DNA of 64,000 bases from Mycetocola lacteus (GCF_003667575.1 NZ_RCUY01000002.1:186001-250000); one strand, 5' to 3'. Shown: positions 1 through 8,605, counted from the first letter of the stretch. Notes: generated by a model not told the origin, from the sequence alone. Numbers and translations: made by a program.

Positions 1-547
1 CGGTGACCTTGGTGCCACCGATCGAGGATCCGCCGCGGTTGGGCTTCACAAAGACCGGCAGCGAGATGCTGCGCTCGGCCAGGCGGGCCACCAGCGCGTC
101 GGGGTCGGCGATGGCCGCGGGCACGTCGGTCGGGTCCAGCCGCAGCGCCGGGGCGATGCGGATGCCCGCGTCGGCCACAACGGTCTTCGCCCACCACTTG
201 TCCATCGCGATCGCGCTGGCACCCACGCCAGCACCCACGTAGCGGATGCCCGCGGTCTCCAGCAGGCCCTGCATCGTCCCGTCCTCGCCGCCCACACCGT
301 GGAAGGCGGGGATCACGACGTCGTAGTCGCGCAGCAGGGCGAGCACATCGATCAGGCCGTAGACCTCGCCGGCCACCCACTCGCCCTCGCGGGTCACCAG
401 GACACTCAGGACCTCGGCCCCGAGCTCTTCCAGCGCCACCACCAGGCCACCGCCGCTCTTCAGCGAGACCTCGTGCTCGCCGCTGATGCCGCCCATCAGG
501 ACCGCGACACGGTGCGGGAAGGCGGGGGTTTCTGCGGTGGTGCTCAT
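1..547 (-). CDS. ddl: D-alanine--D-alanine ligase, N-terminal part (cut by left edge)
   Basis: ATP-dependent ligase joining two D-alanines for the peptidoglycan stem peptide, in the cytoplasm. About 182 residues of the N-terminal half are visible. After a short leader the protein shows the hallmark GGISGEHEVSL motif, then the loop with VVIPAFHGVGGEDGT and the start of the ATP-grasp region (VFVKPNRGGSSIGGTKVT) at the edge. The ATG at 545-547 follows the upstream alanine racemase by 14 bases, so the two look co-transcribed as alr-ddl. The C-terminal omega-loop that would separate a D-Ala-D-Ala from a D-Ala-D-Lac ligase lies outside the window, so substrate choice cannot be judged here. Confidence 0.93.
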   Translation of the reverse strand, partial: MSTTAETPAFPHRVAVLMGGISGEHEVSLKSGGGLVVALEELGAEVLSVLVTREGEWVAGEVYGLIDVLALLRDYDVVIPAFHGVGGEDGTMQGLLETAGIRYVGAGVGASAIAMDKWWAKTVVADAGIRIAPALRLDPTDVPAAIADPDALVARLAERSISLPVFVKPNRGGSSIGGTKVT

Positions 548-561
548 GTGGATGGTGCTCC

Positions 562-1740
562 TCAGTTGATGTAGCGGCGGTTGATACGGGCGCCGATCCC
601 GCAGTAAATCTCGTGTTCCAGGGTACCCGCCCAGGCTGCCCATTCGGACACCGTGGGTTCACCCTGGGTGCCCGGTCCAAACAGGATCGCGGTGTCACCC
701 TCGGCAACCGGATCATCGCCAAGATCCACCATAATCTGGTCCATCGAGATACGCCCAGCTACGCGCCGTCTTTTTCCGCCGAGCCACACCTCGGCCTTGC
801 CCGCCGCCGCCCAGGGCAGGCCGTCGGCGTAGCCCACGGCGATCAGAGCCAGGGTCGTGTCGCGCTCCAGCGTGTAGGTGTGGGAGTAGGAGACTCCCTC
901 GCCGGCGAAGGCGCGCTTGACCTGCATGACGCGGGCGGTGAGGGTCATTGCGTGGCGCAGACCGATCCCCGCCTCGTCGATGCCGTAGACCCCGGCACCC
1001 AGGCGCACCATGTTGTAGAGGGAGGGATCGATCAGGCTGACACCGCTGGAGTTGGCCAGGTGGGTGAATTCGGGGTCCAGGCCCGCGGCACGGGCGGTCT
1101 GGATTGCCTGCTGGAGCCGGTCGGACTGGGCCCGGGTGCGCTCGGCGTCGAGGTCTCCGGCGTGAGACAGGTGCGACCAGATGCCACGGATACTCAGCGA
1201 GCCCTCGGTCTCAAAACGGGCGGCTTCGGCCACCAGTGTTTCCCATTCGGCCGCGACGGTGCCGCCACGGTTGAGGCCGGTTTCGACCTCCAGGTGTACG
1301 TTCACTCCGGTATTCTCGGCGGCCACCGCACGCAGGTTGTCGAGACCCGAGACGCTGATGTCGATGTCGTTGGCGCGGGCATGCCGGGCAAAATTGGGCA
1401 CATCGTTGAGCCAGGCAAACATCGGGGCTTCCTCGCCCGTCGCGCGCAGCTGCAGCGCCTCGCTCAGCCGGGCGAATCCGAGCAGGTCCGCGCCACCCTC
1501 AAGCGCCGCGGTGGCCGAGGCCGGGGCCCCGTGCCCGAATGCGTCCGCCTTGACCGCGGCCATGATTTTGCCCTGCGGATAGTGCGCGCGGAACGTGCGA
1601 ATGTTGTGCCGAATCGCCTCGAGGTCCACGATCGCCTCGGCCGCAAACACTGTGGGCGGGACAAACGCCGTGGGGTCCGCGACGCCGCCGTCCACTGCGG
1701 AACCGGACAACGCTGCTGCGGGGGAATCGTTCACACTCAC
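562..1740 (-). CDS. alr: alanine racemase (first of two, paired with ddl)
   Basis: PLP enzyme interconverting L- and D-alanine, supplying the adjacent Ddl. The PLP lysine is Lys64 in the block VKADAFGHG; most alanine racemases have Tyr where Phe stands here. The second catalytic base, Tyr285, sits in GVSYSHTY, and the C-terminal block ISMDQIMVDLG is typical. Length (392 aa) is normal apart from a roughly 30-residue N-terminal extension. The GTG at 1738-1740 abuts its AGGGG; the GTG two codons later (1732-1734) has better Shine-Dalgarno spacing and may be the true start. A second, clearly different alanine racemase lies at 56557-57696. Which one is the housekeeping enzyme cannot be told from sequence alone. 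Confidence 0.93.
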   Translation of the reverse strand: MSVNDSPAAALSGSAVDGGVADPTAFVPPTVFAAEAIVDLEAIRHNIRTFRAHYPQGKIMAAVKADAFGHGAPASATAALEGGADLLGFARLSEALQLRATGEEAPMFAWLNDVPNFARHARANDIDISVSGLDNLRAVAAENTGVNVHLEVETGLNRGGTVAAEWETLVAEAARFETEGSLSIRGIWSHLSHAGDLDAERTRAQSDRLQQAIQTARAAGLDPEFTHLANSSGVSLIDPSLYNMVRLGAGVYGIDEAGIGLRHAMTLTARVMQVKRAFAGEGVSYSHTYTLERDTTLALIAVGYADGLPWAAAGKAEVWLGGKRRRVAGRISMDQIMVDLGDDPVAEGDTAILFGPGTQGEPTVSEWAAWAGTLEHEIYCGIGARINRRYIN

Positions 1741-1933
1741 CCCCTAAGCGTACGGGGCAAACCGGTGTTTGCCCGCATGCGCCGCCCCGGTCGCCGCCGT
1801 TCCCGGCGTCTCGCCCGTTCCGACAGCGGTGCACCCCGCCGGGAATCGACCCTGGAATCCGTCGTCGGGCGGGGCTAAGCTGGCTGCGACGAGCGGACCG
1901 GTGTTGCTGCGGGTCCGGGAAATGGGGACACAT

Positions 1934-2281
1934 ATGGGCATTTCGCTCTACTACAGCGCCTCGCGCGCACATCCGATTACCGCGGTGGAGAACGCCGTGA
2001 TCGAGGAGATTGTGCTCAGGCACAATGCCGCGTTCCCGTTCGACTACGAGGATATCGATTTCGAGCCGGACACCCCGCCGAGCCTCTTTTCCGGCTCCAC
2101 CAAGCTGCCGCTGGATACCCCGGAAACCACAACCGAGGCGCTGGCCCACTGGCTGCGCGCGTTTAGCGAGCTGCGCCGAGCACTGCCCGAGGCCGACTGG
2201 GAGCTGGCGATGGACGACCTCGACATCCCCTGGAACGATATCGACGGCTACACGCTGCCGGGCCTCTTCGACGAAAGCTAG
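1934..2281 (+). CDS. small conserved-looking hypothetical protein (115 aa)
   Basis: I do not recognise a named family. The protein begins MGISLYYSASR and is acidic, with a soluble, mixed alpha/beta composition and several Trp residues near the end (ADWELAMDDLDIPWNDIDGY). No signal peptide, membrane segment or cysteine is seen. The ATG at 1934 follows a purine-rich GGGGA; an in-frame ATG at 1922 would add four residues. It stands alone, divergent from alr and convergent with sucD, and is followed at once by a strong hairpin terminator. Codon use resembles the neighbouring genes, so it is probably real. Function unknown. Confidence 0.7.
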   Translation: MGISLYYSASRAHPITAVENAVIEEIVLRHNAAFPFDYEDIDFEPDTPPSLFSGSTKLPLDTPETTTEALAHWLRAFSELRRALPEADWELAMDDLDIPWNDIDGYTLPGLFDES

Positions 2282-2292
2282 GGACACGCAAC

Positions 2293-2322
2293 AGCCCCCG
2301 TCACTTTGTGGTGACGGGGGCT
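2293..2322 (+). terminator. intrinsic terminator-like hairpin
   Basis: Perfect 12-bp inverted repeat (AGCCCCCGTCAC with its complement) around a 6-base loop, 11 bases after the stop of the small hypothetical gene. No T-run, as is common in high-GC actinobacteria. It lies between two convergent genes and could act on both strands. Confidence 0.8.
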
Positions 2323-2335
2323 GAGCTGTAGCTGG

Positions 2336-2405
2336 TTACAGACCGGCGACAATCTCACGCATCAGGTTCGCGACCTCGGCATGCGAGGCCGTGTCTTGCC
2401 TGACC
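2336..2405 (-). repeat. decayed tandem copy of the sucD 3' end
   Basis: Immediately behind the sucD stop codon the minus strand repeats the last ~21 codons of sucD, including the stop. The copy would read [17 protein letters not shown] then TAA, against [16 protein letters not shown] then TAA in the gene. The two tails are offset by 70 bases, so the copy is out of frame with sucD and cannot be reached by simple read-through. About 44 bases are nearly identical and the upstream part has small indels. It looks like a remnant of an imperfect tandem duplication or of a replaced gene end, not a functional gene. Confidence 0.85.
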
Positions 2406-3293
2406 TTAGAGACCGGCGACGATTTCACGCATCAGGTTGGCGGCCTCGGACGGAGTCTTTCCGACCTTGACGCCGGCGGCCTCGAGGGCCTCCTTCTTGG
2501 CCTGGGCGGTTCCGGCCGAGCCGGAGACGATGGCACCGGCGTGGCCCATGGTCTTACCCTCGGGAGCGGTGAAGCCGGCGACGTAGCCCACGACGGGCTT
2601 GGTGACGTGTGCCTTGATGTAGTCGGCTGCACGCTCCTCGGCGTCTCCACCGATCTCACCGATCATCACGATCGCCTTGGTGTCGGGGTCGGCCTCGAAT
2701 GCGGCGAGGGCGTCGATGTGGGTGGTGCCGATGATCGGGTCTCCACCGATACCGATGGCGGTCGAGAAGCCGATTTCGCGCAGCTCGTACATCATCTGGT
2801 AGGTGAGGGTTCCGGACTTGGACACCAGTCCGATCGGGCCGGTGCCGGCGATCGATGCCGGGGTGATGCCGACCAGGGCCTCACCCGGGGTGATGATGCC
2901 GGGGCAGTTCGGACCGATGATGCGGGTCTTGTTGCCCTTTTCCTGGGCGTAGGCCCAGACCTCGGCCGAGTCGCCGACGGGGATGCCCTCGGTGATGATG
3001 ACCAGCAGCGGGATCTCGGCGTCGATGGCCTCGATCGCCGCGTCCTTGGCGAATGCCGGGGGGACGAAGGCGATGGAGACGTCGGCACCGGTGGTGTCAA
3101 TGGCCTCGACGACGCTACCGAAGACCGGCAGGGTGACATCCCCGTGGGTGACGGTGGTGCCGGCCTTGCGGGCGTTCACGCCGCCCACAATGTTGGTGCC
3201 CGCGGCGAGCATCAGCGCGGTGTGCTTGGAAGCCTCGCCGCCGGTGATGCCCTGGACGATGACCTTGGAGTCCTTGTTTACAAAGATCGACAT
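2406..3293 (-). CDS. sucD: succinyl-CoA synthetase alpha subunit
   Basis: Alpha subunit of succinate-CoA ligase, a TCA-cycle enzyme that conserves the thioester of succinyl-CoA as a nucleoside triphosphate. The N-terminal CoA-binding fold shows [14 protein letters not shown], and the phosphohistidine is His251 in GHAGAIVSG. Length (295 aa) is normal and complete. The ATG at 3291-3293 is 13 bases after the sucC stop, so sucC-sucD form an operon. The 3' end is followed by a decayed repeat of its own last codons (2336-2405). Confidence 0.97.
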   Translation of the reverse strand: MSIFVNKDSKVIVQGITGGEASKHTALMLAAGTNIVGGVNARKAGTTVTHGDVTLPVFGSVVEAIDTTGADVSIAFVPPAFAKDAAIEAIDAEIPLLVIITEGIPVGDSAEVWAYAQEKGNKTRIIGPNCPGIITPGEALVGITPASIAGTGPIGLVSKSGTLTYQMMYELREIGFSTAIGIGGDPIIGTTHIDALAAFEADPDTKAIVMIGEIGGDAEERAADYIKAHVTKPVVGYVAGFTAPEGKTMGHAGAIVSGSAGTAQAKKEALEAAGVKVGKTPSEAANLMREIVAGL

Positions 3294-3306
3294 GTTCGGA
3301 TCCCTA

Positions 3307-4470
3307 CTACTTCGATGCCAGCTCGGCGGCCTTAGCGGCGCCCTCGTCCATGGAGCCCGCGATGGTGATCAGCGGGTGGTTTGCGGCGGCGAGGATCGCG
3401 CGACCCTCGTCCACCTTGTTGCCGTCCAGGCGAACAACGAGCGGCTTGGTGGCGGTGTCACCGAGGATTTCCAGGGCCTTGACGATGCCGTTGGCAACCG
3501 CGTCACAGGCGGTGATTCCACCAAAGACGTTCACGAAGACCGACTTCACCTGGCTGTCGCCGAGGATCACGTCGAGGCCGTTGGCCATAACCTCGGCGGA
3601 GGCTCCACCACCGATGTCGAGGAAGTTGGCGGGCTTGACGCCGCCGAAGTTCTCACCGGCGTAGGCAACCACGTCGAGGGTCGACATCACGAGACCGGCA
3701 CCGTTTCCGATGATTCCGACCTCACCGTCGAGCTTGACGTAGTTGAGGTCGGACTCCTTGGCCTTGAGCTCGAGCGGGTCGGTGGTCGCGCTGTCGGCGA
3801 GTTCCGCGTGCTCGGGGTGACGGAACTCGGCGTTCTCGTCGATCGAAACCTTGCCGTCGAGGGCAACGATGTCGCCGTCCTCGGTGAGGACCAGCGGGTT
3901 GACCTCAACCAGGGTGGCGTCCTCGCCCGCGTAGACGTTGTACAGCTTGACGAAGACGTCGGCGACCTTGTCCACCAGGTCCTCGGGGAAGTTTGCGGCA
4001 ATCGCGATCTCGCGCGCCTTGGCGGCGTCGATGCCGGTGCGCGGGTTGACCTCAATGCGGGCCAGAGCCTCGGGCTTCTCTACGGCGAGCTGCTCGATCT
4101 CCATGCCACCCTCGACGCTGGCGAGCGAGAGGTAGGAGCGGTTGGCACGGTCCAGCAGAACCGAGAAGTAGAACTCGCGGGCGATCTTGGCACCCTGCGC
4201 GACCATGACGCGCTTCACTTCGTGACCCTTGATGTCCAGGCCGAGGATGGCCTGGGCGGCTTCGAAGGCTTCGTCGGCGTTCTTGGCGACCTTGACGCCA
4301 CCGGCCTTTCCACGGCCACCAACCTTAACCTGTGCCTTGACGACAACAACGCCACCGATCTTTTCGGCGGCGGCGCGTACGTCTTCGGGGGTGTCCGCGA
4401 CGATACCGGCAAGGACCGGCACCTCGTATTTCTCGAACAGGTCTCGGGCCTGATACTCGTAAAGATCCAC
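3307..4470 (-). CDS. sucC: succinyl-CoA synthetase beta subunit
   Basis: Beta subunit of succinate-CoA ligase, carrying the ATP-grasp domain and the nucleotide and succinate sites; partner of SucD. It begins with the family-typical (M/V)[18 protein letters not shown] and contains the basic loop [14 protein letters not shown] of ATP-grasp enzymes. The C-terminal ligase domain shows [14 protein letters not shown] and [10 protein letters not shown] prefer the GTG at 4468-4470, which matches the family N-terminus and lies just after GGAACC; an in-frame TTG at 4480-4482 would add four residues. First gene of the sucCD operon; about 170 bases of non-coding DNA lie upstream. Confidence 0.96.
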   Translation of the reverse strand: MDLYEYQARDLFEKYEVPVLAGIVADTPEDVRAAAEKIGGVVVVKAQVKVGGRGKAGGVKVAKNADEAFEAAQAILGLDIKGHEVKRVMVAQGAKIAREFYFSVLLDRANRSYLSLASVEGGMEIEQLAVEKPEALARIEVNPRTGIDAAKAREIAIAANFPEDLVDKVADVFVKLYNVYAGEDATLVEVNPLVLTEDGDIVALDGKVSIDENAEFRHPEHAELADSATTDPLELKAKESDLNYVKLDGEVGIIGNGAGLVMSTLDVVAYAGENFGGVKPANFLDIGGGASAEVMANGLDVILGDSQVKSVFVNVFGGITACDAVANGIVKALEILGDTATKPLVVRLDGNKVDEGRAILAAANHPLITIAGSMDEGAAKAAELASK

Positions 4471-4642
4471 GTGTGGTTCCAATCCGCAATGAGGTTTTGG
4501 GAGAAAATTGCGTACCCGACGCCTCGCTTGTAACTCGACGTCAAGATACCCATCTACGACTCTACCCCCTGCCCCCGGCGCAGGTCACCCGCATACCAAA
4601 TACACGCCCGAGTTCTGGGTGAACAGACGGTATTGCGGAGGC

Positions 4643-5803
4643 CTACGCTCGTGTTTTGAAGTAGCGAAACAGTTGTCGTTCCCGGGTGGTGAGCGCGCCG
4701 GCGATCACCCCGAGTACCACGGCGGGCACAAAGACCACGCAGATTCTCACCGCCAGCCCCCGAAGCGCGGCCGGATCCAGGGTCCCCGGCAACCCGGTCT
4801 GGACCAGGGTTGCCGTCAGCGCAATCAGTACCGCGACCGCCACCGGAACCAGGGCCTCCCCCAACAGGATCAGGGTTTGCGCGCCCGGTGATACCCCACT
4901 GTGGCGCGCCGAGGCGAGTTCGAGCCTGCGGATACGCACCATCACCAACCCGATGACCAGTCCGGCGAACGCCCCGGCCGGTGCCGCAGCGATGGTGAGC
5001 CGGCCACCGAACGCCTCGGCTCCGGGGAAGATCTGCCCACGCCGAGAGTTCAGCTGGCTTAGCTGCGGACGCGTCTGCGCGTCTCCCTCCCCCAGCAGGG
5101 TCGAACGCAGCTGGGTGGCAACCTCTTCCGTCTGTGGCCATGCCTCAATCCAGCACTCATCAAAGGCCCGCCGGTCGAGGGGAACCGGGGAAAGCACCGT
5201 GTAGCCCAGCCCGGGTTTACGCCCATCATCGGGATAGGGAAAGACCGCGCGCACCGGAATCGTCCCGGCACCGGTCATGATGGTGTCGCCACCCCGGCGT
5301 CCCAGCGCCGCGGCGACCTGGTCCGAGATGACCACCCCAGCCCCCGACACGGCGGCGGGTGTGGACCCGGCCGCGGTGATTAGCCGGATAAAGCCCTCGC
5401 TGGCGTCGCGCTGGGGGATCGAGTGTCCGGGCAGCGCGGTCGGCTTCACCCCGACCGGGTTCTCGCGCACGGCCCCGGCCTGGTTCACGTTGGGCAGCGC
5501 GGAAAGCGCCTCGCACCGGGTCGCGTCAATCTGACCGGGGGCCTGAAACATGAGGATCGAAGCTCCGGATCGACGATAGGAATCCGCATCGTTCACTACC
5601 CGGGATACGGTACTGATCTCGGCCAGGCACAGCCCGATCAGCAGCGTCGCACACAGCAGCGTGAACAGGAGCGCGCGCGAAGTTCCGCTGCAAACATCGC
5701 GCAGAATCTCCCCGAGGAGCGCGCCGGGACGCAGGCCACTCCGACGGGGGTTCGCCGTGATGCGGGTATTCGTTTTCCCCGGGTGGTGACGCCGCGCTCT
5801 CAT
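4643..5803 (-). CDS. FtsX/MacB-like ABC transporter permease
   Basis: Integral membrane subunit of an ABC system. A single helix near residues 42-62 is followed by a large extracytoplasmic domain of about 200 residues, then three helices near 265-287, 305-330 and 345-370. This is the one-FtsX-domain plan of MacB/LolCE-type permeases (mechanotransmission rather than channel transport). The ATG overlaps the stop of the ATPase gene (ATGA at 5800-5803), showing tight coupling. It is the last gene of the five-gene operon starting at 8412. Substrate unknown; export or signalling of the operon's small secreted protein is a plausible inference. No obvious strong terminator follows. Confidence 0.8.
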   Translation of the reverse strand: MRARRHHPGKTNTRITANPRRSGLRPGALLGEILRDVCSGTSRALLFTLLCATLLIGLCLAEISTVSRVVNDADSYRRSGASILMFQAPGQIDATRCEALSALPNVNQAGAVRENPVGVKPTALPGHSIPQRDASEGFIRLITAAGSTPAAVSGAGVVISDQVAAALGRRGGDTIMTGAGTIPVRAVFPYPDDGRKPGLGYTVLSPVPLDRRAFDECWIEAWPQTEEVATQLRSTLLGEGDAQTRPQLSQLNSRRGQIFPGAEAFGGRLTIAAAPAGAFAGLVIGLVMVRIRRLELASARHSGVSPGAQTLILLGEALVPVAVAVLIALTATLVQTGLPGTLDPAALRGLAVRICVVFVPAVVLGVIAGALTTRERQLFRYFKTRA

Positions 5804-6402
5804 TCGGGGATGCTCAGATCGATCAGGTCGGTGCAGGCGTCGCGCGTCGCGGCATCGTGGGTGGCCACCACCACGATGCCACCGGCTTGAGACAGGACGC
5901 CGAGGGTCGCGTTCACCGTGTCCGCGGTGACCCGGTCCAGCTGCGCGGTGGGCTCATCCACCAGCAAGAGTTCGGGCCCCGCGGCCATCCCCCGCGCGAG
6001 CATGAGCCGTTGGGCCTCCCCACCGGAGAGCGCACCAAAGGGGCGATCGGCCACCTCTCCGAGACCGAACCGTTGCAGGTATTCTCGGGCAATTTCCTCG
6101 GCCTCTCGACGGGGATATCCCTGGGCGATCAGCGGCAGCACCACGTGGTCCAGGGCGTCCCGTGTGGCCACCCCGTGCGGATTCTGGAATACCCAGCCGG
6201 TCCGTCGCACCCCCTCGCGCAGGACGCGGCCGTGGGTGGGTTCCTCCCAGCCCGCCAGGATACTCAGCAGGGTACTCTTGCCCGATCCGGACGGTCCCGA
6301 GAGCGCGTAGACGTGGTGGGGCAGAAGTTCTCGGGTCAGCCCGCTAAACAGCAACGCCCCACCGGGGAAGGCGTGGCCCACCTCCTCCAGGATTACGCGC
6401 AT
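5800..6402 (-). CDS. ABC transporter ATP-binding protein (MacB/LolD class)
   Basis: Cytoplasmic ATPase of the ABC system encoded by its neighbours. Walker A is GPSGSGKST, the Q-loop region is VFQNPHG, the signature is LSGGEAQRL, Walker B is LLLVDEPTAQLD, and the switch His is in VVVATHD. At 200 aa it is short but complete, as in LolD-like ATPases. It overlaps the upstream fusion-protein gene by 10 bases and the downstream permease by 4 bases. All catalytic motifs are intact. Confidence 0.93.
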   Translation of the reverse strand: MRVILEEVGHAFPGGALLFSGLTRELLPHHVYALSGPSGSGKSTLLSILAGWEEPTHGRVLREGVRRTGWVFQNPHGVATRDALDHVVLPLIAQGYPRREAEEIAREYLQRFGLGEVADRPFGALSGGEAQRLMLARGMAAGPELLLVDEPTAQLDRVTADTVNATLGVLSQAGGIVVVATHDAATRDACTDLIDLSIPE

Positions 6403-7484
6403 GCGCGCGCCGTATTCGGGGTGAGGTCAAGGGCCTTGGGCGGGGTGACACCCTCGGCAAACCGAATGAACGACTGCCCGAGCTGCGAGCCGAGCAGGCT
6501 CACCCGATAGCTCTGCCGGCCGGCGGATACGCAGGCCGTTGCCCCCTCGATGTTGTACAGGGCCGACGGCGCGGTCACCCAGGCGGTCACCGGCTCGGCC
6601 AGAATGTAGCGGGCACCCAGGGTGCGAGTGGCACCGGCCGAGGCACTTTGATCGGCCGGGATCCGCTCCCCGGCGATGATCGCCGCTAGTGCTTCAGGAT
6701 CGGTCACCGCACCGGTGTCTTCATCGATCGGATAGCGTTGCCCGTTGACCTCAACCACCCGGGCCCCCTCCACGGGGTTTTCGGGGAGTGCACTCAGACT
6801 GACGGTGGCGAGGTTATCGGCCAGCGCGATCAGCGTGCGCCCCTCCTCCACCTGTTCGCCGATTCCCAGCGGGCAACCGGTGATCCCCGCCGGACCGGGC
6901 GAAATCCAGGCGATGTTGGCCTGGGCGATGACCGATGCATCCGCGGGCGTTATTCCGGCCTTTTTGAGCAAGGAATTCATGGCCGTCAGCAAGCTCGCAT
7001 CGACGCCGCCCCGCTCGGGAACCGTAAATCCGAGGCTGCTTAGCTCGGCACGAAGCACGCTCACATCGGTGCCGGTATCTCCCGCAACCAGATCCCGCCA
7101 GGGCGGTTGCGCGCCGCCGAGGGCGAGCGCCGGAATTCCGCTAATCGAAAACGGCACGCTGCCGCGAGCGATCTCGGTACCGGGTGTGCACGCCAGGGCG
7201 GTAACCCGGCCGGCGACGGGGGCACGCAGGGCCCGCGGGGTTCCCCCGGAGATACGCAGTTCGACGGCCCGGGAATCATCAAAGCTGCGCTCGCTCACTA
7301 CCGACTGGGTCACGGCATCCGCTGGACGCAGCGAATCCGGAACGGTACTCGCCGTCGCCAGCACGCCGACGACCGCGCCGACACACACCAGGACCAGTGC
7401 CCCGAGAATGGCGGTGGTAGGGCGAAACCATCCCCTCATTTTCCAGCGTCGATCCGGGCCGTCGGCCGCCGAACGTGTGCGCAT
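6393..7484 (-). CDS. membrane-fusion / peptidoglycan-binding-like adaptor protein
   Basis: Single-pass membrane protein with a helix near residues 24-45 (ILGALVLVCVGAVVGVLATAS) and a long extracytoplasmic part. This contains a GDTGTDVSVLRAELSSLGF segment typical of PG_binding_1 domains, followed by beta-rich regions like those of HlyD/MacA adaptors. Such proteins accompany MacB-like ATPase/permease pairs in actinobacteria and are thought to link the transporter to the cell wall. The ATG shares one base with the upstream lipoprotein stop (TGATG, 7484-7486), which fixes the start. An in-frame ATG at 7439, nearer the helix, is the alternative. Second-domain function and substrate unknown. Confidence 0.78.
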   Translation of the reverse strand: MRTRSAADGPDRRWKMRGWFRPTTAILGALVLVCVGAVVGVLATASTVPDSLRPADAVTQSVVSERSFDDSRAVELRISGGTPRALRAPVAGRVTALACTPGTEIARGSVPFSISGIPALALGGAQPPWRDLVAGDTGTDVSVLRAELSSLGFTVPERGGVDASLLTAMNSLLKKAGITPADASVIAQANIAWISPGPAGITGCPLGIGEQVEEGRTLIALADNLATVSLSALPENPVEGARVVEVNGQRYPIDEDTGAVTDPEALAAIIAGERIPADQSASAGATRTLGARYILAEPVTAWVTAPSALYNIEGATACVSAGRQSYRVSLLGSQLGQSFIRFAEGVTPPKALDLTPNTARACA

Positions 7485-8143
7485 CAATACGTCACACCGA
7501 GCGGATTGGACTGACATTCGCCCGCCTCGACATCGGTGGCCGAAAACGGAAACGAATTGGAGTCGAAATCACGCTTATAGTCCGTTGCCCCGTATCCGGG
7601 ATCAACCTTTTTCCTGTCCACGAGGCATTTGGCCACAATCGTAAACTCGTCGAGATTGTCGGGGTTACGCTTCATCTGCCAGTAAAGAAAGTCGACCTCC
7701 GTCCCGGTACTGTCAACACACTCGTTATAGATCCGCGTTCGCTCGGGTGAAGACTGCGTGGTGCGCGTCGAAGTCAGGGTGGAGCCGCCTGTGGAGTCAA
7801 AGGTGATCGTGACGTCCCGGGAGGCGAGGCAGGTGACGAGTGGCTCGCGAGACTCGACAAGCTGCTGCTCGGTAATCGTCCCGGTAGCGAGGATCTTGCG
7901 CTCGATCTCACTCTTGGCATTTTTATACCCCGAGCGGAACCCGTCTGCCCACGGCCCCGAAAACTCGGGTATCGCAGAACTGCTCCGTGCGACTTCGGGG
8001 CGATTTTCGGCAGTACAACCGGTCGCAAAAAGTAGGACGCCTAGCATCAGCAGTCCGCCGCCGAGACGAAGGCTTCGCCCTAAGCTTCGGCCCTCGTTTC
8101 GCGGCGAACCACCAACGTTTATGTGGTGAGGGGTTAGATCCAC
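7484..8143 (-). CDS. putative lipoprotein of the export operon
   Basis: Predicted secreted lipoprotein: a basic n-region (NEGRSLGRSLRLGG), a hydrophobic core and a lipobox LLFATGC with the acylated Cys at residue 43. The mature part is hydrophilic with paired cysteines (LVTCLASRDV, YNECVDSTG, VAKCLVDR, AGECQSN) that may form disulfides. I chose the GTG at 8141-8143, which overlaps the stop of the upstream secreted-protein gene and follows GGGGTG with good spacing; a later ATG would leave too short a signal peptide. It overlaps the next gene by one base. I recognise no family. Gene order suggests it serves the ABC system, possibly as receptor, immunity or chaperone protein (inference). Confidence 0.75.
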   Translation of the reverse strand: MDLTPHHINVGGSPRNEGRSLGRSLRLGGGLLMLGVLLFATGCTAENRPEVARSSSAIPEFSGPWADGFRSGYKNAKSEIERKILATGTITEQQLVESREPLVTCLASRDVTITFDSTGGSTLTSTRTTQSSPERTRIYNECVDSTGTEVDFLYWQMKRNPDNLDEFTIVAKCLVDRKKVDPGYGATDYKRDFDSNSFPFSATDVEAGECQSNPLGVTY

Positions 8144-8412
8144 CAATTCACCCCGGAGCCCTGAGCATCCACCCAGCACATGATCTGTCGCGAAACCTGA
8201 CCGGGCCCAACCCTGGGTGCCAATTTGTCGCCGGAGAGCGTGTAGGAAACGTGTTGGACCAGTCGACACGTCTGGTTGGTTGCACTCCACATGGACCGAG
8301 TGAAATCGCACTTGGCCGCCGACTGCACGGGCTCGGGTTGTGCGAGGGCGGGGGCAGGGAGGGCTGTCAACGCGATCGCGGTTCCCACCAGGGCTGCCGT
8401 GAGTGTTTTCAT
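8134..8412 (-). CDS. small secreted protein with three cysteines, first gene of the ABC operon
   Basis: A 92-residue protein with a clear Sec signal peptide (MKTLTAALVGTAIALTALPAPALA, cleavage near residue 24) and a mature chain of about 68 residues carrying Cys in KCDF, TCRL and MCWV and ending GVNWWI. The start is well supported: AAAGGAGA lies five bases before the ATG at 8410-8412. It heads the overlapping lipoprotein/adaptor/ATPase/permease operon. A small secreted product followed by a MacAB-like transporter resembles the layout of bacteriocin systems such as the lactococcin 972 type, but I see no convincing match to that family, so a toxin role is only a hypothesis. Confidence 0.8.
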   Translation of the reverse strand: MKTLTAALVGTAIALTALPAPALAQPEPVQSAAKCDFTRSMWSATNQTCRLVQHVSYTLSGDKLAPRVGPGQVSRQIMCWVDAQGSGVNWWI

Positions 8413-8491
8413 GAGAATCTCCTTTGATTTCTCGACAACGTTTGCCGTGAGATCAGTGAAGCCGGAAATCGCTCTATATTGTGCGAAAGTG

Positions 8492-8545
8492 GTCGCAAAA
8501 AGCACTCGGGTTCGTCGCAAAACGACCGTTCGAAGGCGTCGCAAA
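8492..8545 (-). promoter_or_regulatory. three direct repeats of GTCGCAAA upstream of the export operon
   Basis: GTCGCAAA(A) occurs at 8492-8500, 8514-8522 and 8538-8545, spaced 22 and 24 bases apart (about two helical turns) and on one face of the DNA. The first copy lies 80 bases upstream of the start of the small secreted protein. Such phased direct repeats are typical of response-regulator or activator sites, but the cognate protein is unknown. Confidence 0.45.
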
Positions 8546-8580
8546 GCACACCTCATGCGGACCTCGTACGAGGTGGGCGC

Positions 8581-8605
8581 AGGTGGCGTCTGTCGGACGC
8601 CACCT
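8581..8605 (-). terminator. hairpin terminator after pcrA
   Basis: Perfect 10-bp inverted repeat (AGGTGGCGTC and complement) with a 5-base loop, six bases downstream of the pcrA stop. It should end pcrA transcription before the export operon promoter region. Confidence 0.75.

Noticed and set aside
2336..2450. Attachment-site duplication from an integrated element
   Set aside because: The repeats are only 70 bases apart and flank no integrase or foreign genes; a local tandem duplication is simpler.
2983..4533. 516-codon open frame on the plus strand opposite sucCD
   Set aside because: It is antisense to two complete, motif-rich genes and has the Gly/Val/Asp-rich composition of a reversed GC3-biased frame. 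No recognisable domain or ribosome-binding site.
8134..8412. Calling the small secreted protein a lactococcin 972 bacteriocin
   Set aside because: Size and gene context are compatible, but I cannot see the family's conserved residues; left as unassigned.
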